Origin: Syntrophaceae bacterium
GTDB lineage: Bacteria > Desulfobacterota > Syntrophia > Syntrophales > UBA2185
Direction of reading: 5' to 3'
Assembly (NCBI GenBank): GCA_003508565.1
Contig: DNUI01000254.1
Location: 1-5,543 of the forward strand
DNA length: 5,543 nucleotides
The position numbers were made by a program, and so were the translations under genes. The notes under the pieces were generated by a model. That model searched no databases, was not told the DNA's origin, and worked only from the letters and a program-made list of their open reading frames with translations. This document shows positions 1 through 4,170 of this stretch, piece by piece (the first letter of the stretch is position 1; each line of letters starts with the position of its first letter).

Positions 1-1647
1 AGGTGTGGAAAACTGAAAAGCCTTCACCGTATCCACGATCCTGCCGAGCCCGACTTTCATGGCCAGATCGACAGTGGCCAGGTTGTCTGATTGTGCCAGG
101 GCATCCCTCATCCGTATTCCTGCTCCGGAATAAGAGCTTTTTCCATGCGGTTTCCATGGCTTCCCGTTCACTTCATATGTTTTCTGCTCATTGGAAAGGA
201 TTGTCGCGGGAGTAAACTGATCCAGACCGGTCAAGTACACGAATGGTTTGATGGCGCTTCCCGGCTGCCGACGCGCCTGGGTTGCCCTGTTGAACTGGGT
301 TGTTGAGTAATCCCGGCCGCCAACCATGGCGAGAATATATCCCGTTTTCGGTTGCATGACGATGATTGCACTCTGGAGTTTCCGCCCGGGATTGGAGCGC
401 CTCAGGGAAGGGTACGTCTTTTCCAGGCGGGCCAATCCCCTTTCCAAAGCGTTTTCTGCCGCTTCCTGCACCTGCATATCCACGGTAGTATAGATAGATA
501 ATCCCTGTGAAGAAAGGACATTAGGGGAGTAGAGGGCGGGCAGTTGTTTGGAAACGTAATCGACAAAATAGGGCGCCTTTTTCCCATACGCCGTAAAGCC
601 CACCGTCTTCAGCGGCTCTGAAACTGCGCCGTCCCTCTGCTGCTGTGTTATATACCCGAGTTTCTCCATATCGCGGAGAACCTTATTCCGCTGCTCCCGG
701 CACTTTGTTTCGCTCACATAAGGAGAGTACAGGCCGGGACTTTTGATAAGACACGCAATCGTCGCCGCTTCAGCAAGGGAGAGGTTTTCCACCGGCTTCC
801 CGAAATAGAAGAAGGCCGCTTCACCGACACCGTTGATCGATACAGAACCTTTCTGGCCAAGGTAAATTTCATTCAGGTAGATCTCGAAGATTTCCTGTTT
901 CTTATACCTCACCTCCATGGTGAGCGCCATGAGCAGTTCCTTTATTTTCCTTACCAATGTCCTCTCCGGGGTCAGGAAATAGTTTTTGGCCAGTTGCTGG
1001 GTGAGTGTCGATCCACCCTGCCGGATCGTTCCATGTCGTATATTGATGTAGATGGCCCGGAGTATGGACCGGAAATCAAATCCGTGATGTTCAAAGAACC
1101 GACTGTCTTCCGCGGCTAGCACAGCTTGTATGAGATTTTGAGGAACGCGATCGATGGAAACGAGTTGCCTCTGCTGCCTCTCGGGACCAAAAAACAGCAT
1201 GATCTTCTCCGGCTCCAGTTCCAAAAGCGGCAGTGTTTTCCCGTTATCACGGCGTATGATGCTTTCAATTTCCTGACTCCGGAATGCAATTTTTACAGGG
1301 AATCCTCTGTGCTGCTTCGCGGGCATCTCAAGGTCATGGAGGTACAACTCCATAGAAGATTCCTGAATCCGCATTTCGCCGCTTGATTCCGGCACACGCG
1401 CAACATTCCGGTACTCAAGACGGTGCAGTTTATTGATAAGGAGAGACCGGTTCACCTGTTGCCCGGGAAAAAGCAGGGTGCTATCGGAGTAAACTTTGGA
1501 CGGTATGCTCCATTTTCTTCCCGAAAAACGTGTATCGATGAGAATGGCAAGGTAGAGATAATACAGAAGAATCCCGATAACGATAACAAAGGAAAGAAAA
1601 CACAGGGAACGGATGATCCTTTTTTTTGTTGATTTCCGAAAGACCAC
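1..1647 (-). CDS. mrcB: PBP1B-like class A penicillin-binding protein (partial, C-terminus off the left edge)
   Basis: Bifunctional peptidoglycan synthase: a glycosyltransferase polymerises lipid II and a transpeptidase cross-links peptides on the periplasmic face of the inner membrane. 549 codons are visible. A short basic cytoplasmic tail is followed by one membrane anchor (about residues 11-36). A UB2H-like region (about 50-140) leads into the GT51 domain: AAEDSRFFEHHG with the expected catalytic Glu180, GGSTLTQQLAKN (211-222), RKIKELLMAL with conserved Glu237, and EIYLNEIYLGQKGS. The transpeptidase part shows RQPGSAIKPF (nucleophile Ser464, Lys467) and SDN (520-522). The KTG motif and the rest of the domain lie beyond position 1. 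The UB2H-like region and GQKGS context favour PBP1B over PBP1A; the symbol is by analogy with E. coli. GTG is chosen because an in-frame TAA directly precedes it and AAGGAG lies 4 nt upstream. The frame is unbroken. Confidence 0.96.
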   Translation of the reverse strand, partial: MVFRKSTKKRIIRSLCFLSFVIVIGILLYYLYLAILIDTRFSGRKWSIPSKVYSDSTLLFPGQQVNRSLLINKLHRLEYRNVARVPESSGEMRIQESSMELYLHDLEMPAKQHRGFPVKIAFRSQEIESIIRRDNGKTLPLLELEPEKIMLFFGPERQQRQLVSIDRVPQNLIQAVLAAEDSRFFEHHGFDFRSILRAIYINIRHGTIRQGGSTLTQQLAKNYFLTPERTLVRKIKELLMALTMEVRYKKQEIFEIYLNEIYLGQKGSVSINGVGEAAFFYFGKPVENLSLAEAATIACLIKSPGLYSPYVSETKCREQRNKVLRDMEKLGYITQQQRDGAVSEPLKTVGFTAYGKKAPYFVDYVSKQLPALYSPNVLSSQGLSIYTTVDMQVQEAAENALERGLARLEKTYPSLRRSNPGRKLQSAIIVMQPKTGYILAMVGGRDYSTTQFNRATQARRQPGSAIKPFVYLTGLDQFTPATILSNEQKTYEVNGKPWKPHGKSSYSGAGIRMRDALAQSDNLATVDLAMKVGLGRIVDTVKAFQFSTP

Positions 1648-1651
1648 TTAT

Positions 1652-1657
1652 CTCCTT
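1652..1657 (-). promoter_or_regulatory. Ribosome binding site deciding the GTG start of the PBP gene
   Basis: AAGGAG on the minus strand sits 4 nt before GTG at 1647-1645. The codon immediately before the GTG is an in-frame TAA, so no earlier start is possible. The next in-frame ATG comes only after the membrane anchor, which a PBP must keep. These points together fix the non-ATG start. Confidence 0.75.
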
Positions 1658-1668
1658 ATACAACGGAT

Positions 1669-1726
1669 ATTGACAGGATTTCTGGTACGCCGGAGTAAAA
1701 TAGAGAAAAAGGAAGTCCCTGTCAAT
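1669..1726. repeat. 9-bp inverted repeat spanning the PBP promoter
   Basis: ATTGACAGG at 1669-1677 and its exact reverse complement CCTGTCAAT at 1718-1726 are separated by 40 bp. One arm contains the -35 hexamer of the PBP promoter and the other lies in the untranslated leader. A repressor binding both arms could loop or block the promoter. The arms may instead simply be two -35-like hexamers in opposite orientation, since no -10 of note follows the left arm on the plus strand. The repeat is seen directly; a regulatory role is inference. Confidence 0.4.
1697..1725 (-). promoter_or_regulatory. Sigma70-type promoter for the PBP1B-like gene
   Basis: Read on the minus strand, a perfect TTGACA (1725-1720) is followed by a 17-bp spacer and TATTTT (1702-1697), a 4/6 match to the -10 consensus. 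Transcription would start near 1690 and leave a leader of about 43 nt before the GTG start. It lies in the gap after the isomerase gene, so the PBP gene need not depend on read-through. No transcription data are available; the call rests on motif and spacing alone. Confidence 0.6.
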
Positions 1727-1755
1727 GGCAAACATTGATCGTGAAGGCATTGTTT

Positions 1756-2505
1756 TCAATATATTTTTTTCTCCTGCAGCTTTTCCCAGGTGTTTTCCGC
1801 ATACCAGATGTCCACAAATTCCCGGATCGAATCCTGCTCTCTTTTTCGCATTTCTTCCGCGGCAGGCTTCCGCAGGAGATTTTTGATGCTCTTGAAAGCG
1901 ACACCATCCTTGGAAGCATACATTCGCGCTACATTTTTCGCTTCCGATCCTATCTCTTCTTCTGTTGATACTCTGTCAATAAGCCCAAGTTGATACGCCT
2001 CCGCCGCCGAATACATGGCACCGCTGTAGATTGCCTCTTCCGCCTTTCTCTGTCCCAGCAACAACTTCATCAACTCAACACTGCCTGCGAACAGAGATGA
2101 ACCAAAGTCGATCTCATTGAGCGCAATTTTCGCCTTCCCGGAAGTCATGATTCTGTAGTCGCAGGAAATAGCAATCATACACCCTCCCGCAATAGTATGG
2201 CCATTGAGCGCGGCAATAACCGGTTTGGGGTACAGAAACAGAGCCGTATAGAAATCGGTGAATTTGTTAAGATAGCGAACAAAATCCTCCTTGGGATAAT
2301 GAAGAAATTCAGGGATGTCGAACCCGAAGGAAAAAAACTTACCTTGGCCAGTGATGATAACCGCCTTCACCTCGGGATCATCGGCAAGTGTATTGAAACA
2401 ATCTGTCATTTCCTCGATCACGTGTTCATTGAGAGCATTCACTTTCCCCCTGGTTAACGTAACTATGACAATCCCCTCTTCTTTTTTTAACTGGAGAAAT
2501 TGCAT
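1756..2505 (-). CDS. Enoyl-CoA hydratase/isomerase family protein, probable delta3,delta2-enoyl-CoA isomerase
   Basis: Complete crotonase-fold protein of 249 residues, the usual single-domain length. Crotonases act in the cytoplasm on acyl-CoA thioesters. The two oxyanion-hole segments are recognisable: KFFSFGFDIPEF (56-67) and NGHTIAGGCMIAISCDYRI (101-119). In classical hydratases the second segment reads GGGCEL and carries one catalytic Glu; here that position is Met110. The second acid is kept as Glu131 in IALNEIDFG. This single-Glu arrangement, with GGCxxAxxCDYRI and LNE, matches mitochondrial ECI1-type isomerases, which move a 3-enoyl-CoA double bond to the 2-position during oxidation of unsaturated fatty acids. 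The C-terminal helical region (about 200-249) is intact. The family is certain; the isomerase assignment is inferred from motifs and other crotonase activities are possible. A TTG start 11 codons upstream is rejected because the ribosome binding site lies just before this ATG. Stop is TGA. Confidence 0.94.
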   Translation of the reverse strand: MQFLQLKKEEGIVIVTLTRGKVNALNEHVIEEMTDCFNTLADDPEVKAVIITGQGKFFSFGFDIPEFLHYPKEDFVRYLNKFTDFYTALFLYPKPVIAALNGHTIAGGCMIAISCDYRIMTSGKAKIALNEIDFGSSLFAGSVELMKLLLGQRKAEEAIYSGAMYSAAEAYQLGLIDRVSTEEEIGSEAKNVARMYASKDGVAFKSIKNLLRKPAAEEMRKREQDSIREFVDIWYAENTWEKLQEKKIY

Positions 2506-2508
2506 AAT

Positions 2509-2518
2509 CCCCTCCCCC
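2509..2518 (-). promoter_or_regulatory. Ribosome binding site fixing the isomerase start
   Basis: On the minus strand a purine run GGGGGAGGGG ends 3 nt before the ATG at 2505-2503. The only longer in-frame reading starts at TTG (2538) and would place this strong Shine-Dalgarno sequence inside the coding region. The residues it adds do not belong to the crotonase fold, so the ATG is preferred. Confidence 0.8.
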
Positions 2519-2625
2519 TTTCTTGGAAATTGTGACAAGTTTCTACTCTGTCTATGCGGATCAAATGAGAAATCTTATGAGATATGGTAATGGGCGTGAA
2601 ATCAACTGTCTTTTTCAGGCTTGCT

Positions 2626-2654
2626 ATTATCCTTTAATGCCAGACAATTATCAA
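2626..2654 (-). promoter_or_regulatory. Sigma70-type promoter for the isomerase gene
   Basis: On the minus strand TTGATA (2654-2649, 5/6 match) is followed by exactly 17 bp and GATAAT (2631-2626, 5/6 match). Transcription would begin near 2619, leaving a leader of roughly 114 nt before the ATG. I see no riboswitch-like fold or strong terminator in that leader. This is the best-scoring promoter I could find by eye for this gene, but it is untested. Confidence 0.6.
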
Positions 2655-2808
2655 CAAAAATAACAGCCTGGTGCGTTAGAGAGATTGCAGGTGCGCTGAA
2701 TTGCTACTCGAATTGCCGTAATATATATCCTTTTTTGATATCAGAGTCTTGCACAATAATTCACTAGTGTTGGCCCTTATGAAACGCATATCTCGCGGCA
2801 ATCCATCA

Positions 2809-2837
2809 TTGACACCAATGAATAAAGTTGACAGAAT
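2809..2837 (+). promoter_or_regulatory. Sigma70-type promoter for the Dph6-like gene
   Basis: A perfect TTGACA (2809-2814), a 17-bp spacer and CAGAAT (2832-2837, 4/6 match) would start transcription near 2844, about 27 nt before the ATG. A second perfect TTGACA lies at 2828-2833, 19 bp further on. Its partner -10 would be TAACAG at 2851-2856, which is poor and would put the start inside the ribosome binding site, so the upstream pair is preferred. Confidence 0.5.
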
Positions 2838-2870
2838 ACATCTCATTTCTTAACAGTCTGGAGGGAACGA

Positions 2871-3542
2871 ATGAAGATGGAAAAAATGCTGGTTGCATGG
2901 AGTGGAGGAAAGGACAGTGCCCTTGCTCTCTATACAATTCAAGAGGAGGGCATAGAAATATCCGCCCTCCTGACTACCGTCACTGAACAATACAACAGAA
3001 TCAGCATGCATGGTGTACGGCAGATTCTTCTTGAAAGACAAAGTCATGCCCTTGGAATTCCTCTCGAGAAGGTATTTATCCCCCCGGAAACTTCTAATGA
3101 AATCTATGAGGCAAGAATGTCTGCTCTTCTGTTAAAATATGCAAATCAAGGCGTAACCACCGTAGTTTTCGGTGATGTTTTTCTTGAAGATATAAGAACC
3201 TACCGCGAAAATCATCTGTTCAAGGTGGGGATGAAAGCCTTCTTCCCGCTTTGGAAAAAGCATTCTCTGGAACTGGCCCATGAATTTTTAAACCTGGGCT
3301 TTAAGGCGATCATTACCTGTGTCGATTCAAATGCCATTGATGGGTCATTTGTAGGAAGAATATTCGATAAGACATTCTTATCCGAAATTCCCTCAACCGT
3401 TGACCCCTGTGGGGAGAATGGCGAATTTCATTCTTTTGTGTACGACGGGCCAAACTTTCTGGAACAGATCCCTTACGAGAAAGGAAAAACTGTGGTCAGG
3501 GATAATCGCTTTTATTTTTGTGATCTGATTCCTCGAAGGTAA
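2871..3542 (+). CDS. Dph6-like PP-loop ATPase (diphthine--ammonia ligase family)
   Basis: Complete 223-residue cytoplasmic protein of the adenine-nucleotide alpha-hydrolase/PP-loop class (ATP_bind_4 type), close to the usual family length. The N-terminal PP-loop SGGKDS (11-16) binds ATP. Family-typical segments follow: MHGVR (46-50), VFGDVFLEDIRTYRE (99-113), FPLWKK (125-130), GFKAIITCVDS (143-153) and a C-terminal DPCGENGEFHSFVYDGP block (178-194). In eukaryotes and archaea, Dph6 uses ATP and ammonia to amidate diphthine on translation factor EF2. Bacteria are not known to make diphthamide, so this copy probably adenylates and amidates or thiolates another substrate that I cannot name. The start is supported by GGAGGG five nt upstream; an ATG two codons later is spaced less well. 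TAA stop. The neighbouring genes give no clue to the substrate. The family is confident; the molecular role in this organism is unknown. Confidence 0.93.
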   Translation: MKMEKMLVAWSGGKDSALALYTIQEEGIEISALLTTVTEQYNRISMHGVRQILLERQSHALGIPLEKVFIPPETSNEIYEARMSALLLKYANQGVTTVVFGDVFLEDIRTYRENHLFKVGMKAFFPLWKKHSLELAHEFLNLGFKAIITCVDSNAIDGSFVGRIFDKTFLSEIPSTVDPCGENGEFHSFVYDGPNFLEQIPYEKGKTVVRDNRFYFCDLIPRR

Positions 3543-3647
3543 ACACCATTGAACATAAAATTCTGCCCGAATTGTTAATATTCTTACGACAATCAAAAAA
3601 ACAGAATTCTAAATCAAAATGTGGTATTCTATATTGAGGTGAGCCAT
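3543..3647 (+). other. Gap between the Dph6-like gene and the small gene
   Basis: 105 bp, AT-rich. It contains a weak 5-bp stem (AATTC/GAATT, 3559-3573) without a following T-run, so I do not call a terminator. It also holds an A7 tract and the perfect palindrome AGAATTCT. No convincing promoter pair was found; TTGAAC at 3549-3554 has only a poor -10 partner. The downstream gene may be transcribed by read-through from the Dph6-like gene. Confidence 0.4.
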
Positions 3648-3839
3648 ATGGTGAAAGATGTTATTTTAAAAGCCGGGCATAAAATAACCAGGGAAGATCT
3701 GGAAAAGAAAGGCTGGCTTTTGCTCATGCATTTGCCGAACGGCAATGAAGTGTACAGCCGCCATGAGATAAAAATAATGTGGGATCCGCAAAAAGAAGAA
3801 GTTGTACATCTATTCACTTCCAGAGAGATGTACAGATAG
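3648..3839 (+). CDS. Small hypothetical protein, 63 residues
   Basis: I do not recognise a family. The protein starts at an ATG with GAGGTGA (3636-3642) five nt upstream; a GTG nine codons earlier lacks such a site and is rejected. It ends at TAG. The sequence is soluble and charged, with no signal peptide, membrane segment or cysteine. The visible pattern is a short amphipathic opening, an ITREDLEKKGW segment (13-23), a probable beta strand LLLMHL, a turn PNGNE, a second strand, IKIMWDP (41-47) and a last strand EVVHLF before a polar tail. This suggests a compact helix-plus-beta-sheet mini-domain. The DLxxxGW followed by short strands recalls many small uncharacterised bacterial and phage proteins, but that is only an impression. 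It follows the Dph6-like gene in the same direction. The good ribosome binding site and protein-like composition support a real gene, although its short length leaves doubt. Confidence 0.62.
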   Translation: MVKDVILKAGHKITREDLEKKGWLLLMHLPNGNEVYSRHEIKIMWDPQKEEVVHLFTSREMYR

Positions 3840-3986
3840 GGAAAGCAATCATATATATGAGAACCAGGATAAAAAAGTATCAATAATGAGAAGCATACAA
3901 ACCGCCCCAATAATGCCCGCTAGATAAATTGGTCATATAAAAAAACCTCATACTTTTTACTTTCTCATGCATACTCGTCTCAAATA

Positions 3987-4023
3987 TTCCCATTTCTACA
4001 GATAATGGGGAGAATCCTCCCAT
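3987..4023 (+). other. Two mutually exclusive hairpins in the leader region of the sensor kinase
   Basis: TTCCCATT (3987-3994) can pair with AATGGGGA (4004-4011) through seven Watson-Crick pairs and one G-U. The same G-run can instead pair downstream: GGGAG (4008-4012) with CTCCC (4017-4021) around a 4-nt loop, extendable by AT/AT past one bulged G. The two stems share bases and cannot form together. No U-tract follows the second stem, so it is not a normal intrinsic terminator. Neither is it known to be transcribed. Confidence 0.25.
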
Positions 4024-4042
4024 ATAAAATCTTGTCACATCG

Positions 4043-4053
4043 ACACGCCGTGT
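4043..4053. repeat. Perfect 11-bp palindrome upstream of the sensor kinase promoter candidate
   Basis: ACACG-C-CGTGT is a perfect inverted repeat around a single central base. It is more GC-rich than the surrounding AT-rich DNA and lies 16 bp before the -35 candidate at 4070. Its size and position suit a dimeric regulator, but no specific protein is recognisable from it and a chance palindrome is possible. Confidence 0.3.
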
Positions 4054-4069
4054 TAAGAAGACGAGAAAA

Positions 4070-4099
4070 TTAAAGGACTTATATTTCCTTGCCGATAAT
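4070..4099 (+). promoter_or_regulatory. Weak promoter candidate for the sensor kinase gene
   Basis: TTAAAG (4070-4075, 3/6 match) is followed by an 18-bp spacer and GATAAT (4094-4099, 5/6 match). An overlapping TATACT (4099-4104) offers another -10. Transcription would begin near 4106, giving a leader of about 65 nt. The -35 match is poor, so activator dependence or a different promoter is possible. Confidence 0.3.
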
Positions 4100-4170
4100 A
4101 TACTACGTAAATATGTTGTATTCTGCGTTGCTCGAAATTATCTGAACAATATTTATAGCTTAGGATTAAT

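Larger units (their letters stand above)
2506..2870. other. Divergent intergenic region between the isomerase and Dph6-like genes
   Basis: 365 bp without a convincing gene on either strand; open frames here lack a suitable ribosome binding site or are the antisense of the flanking gene. It holds the minus-strand promoter at 2626-2654, the plus-strand promoter at 2809-2837 and the ribosome binding sites of both genes. Between the two promoters (about 2660-2805) the sequence is AT-rich with short perfect palindromes such as CACTAGTG and TGATATCA, neither of which I can link to a known regulator. No tRNA, small RNA or terminator is evident. Confidence 0.6.
3840..4170. other. AT-rich intergenic region upstream of the sensor kinase
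   Basis: 331 bp with no gene I can support. Tiny open frames (for example 9 codons at 3858 and 13 codons at 3887) lack ribosome binding sites. The stretch holds potential alternative hairpins at 3987-4023, an 11-bp perfect palindrome at 4043-4053 and a weak promoter candidate at 4070-4099. AAAAAGTAT near 3872 and ATACTTTTT near 3950 are complementary, but this is easily expected by chance in such AT-rich sequence. I see no clear rho-independent terminator after the small gene. Confidence 0.5.

Noticed and set aside
3..1386. Plus-strand open frames and one short minus-strand frame inside 1-1400
   Set aside because: They lie opposite or out of frame with the continuous PBP reading frame, which carries all expected catalytic motifs. 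None has a recognisable protein sequence of its own.
1481..1759. A minus-strand 92-codon open frame covering the PBP start and promoter
   Set aside because: It is out of frame with the PBP gene, overlaps its first 55 codons and has no recognisable family. The GTG-initiated PBP frame explains the region better.
2506..2538. N-terminal extension of the isomerase from a TTG codon
   Set aside because: It would place the strong GGGGGAGGGG ribosome binding site inside the coding region, and the added residues do not match the crotonase fold.
2526..2543. Imperfect palindrome with GAAA and TTTC ends near the isomerase start, considered as a PsrA/FadR-type operator
   Set aside because: The inner bases are not symmetric and do not match a known fatty-acid regulator site well.
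3559..3573. Possible terminator hairpin after the Dph6-like gene
   Set aside because: The stem is only five A/T-rich pairs and no T-run follows it.
4008..4021. GGGAG/CTCCC hairpin as an intrinsic terminator for the small gene
   Set aside because: No run of T follows on either strand and the hairpin lies about 170 bp past the stop codon. It is retained only as part of a possible alternative-fold element.
3858..4142. Tiny open frames of 9-13 codons as leader peptides for the sensor kinase
   Set aside because: None has a ribosome binding site or a run of a single regulatory codon typical of attenuation peptides.
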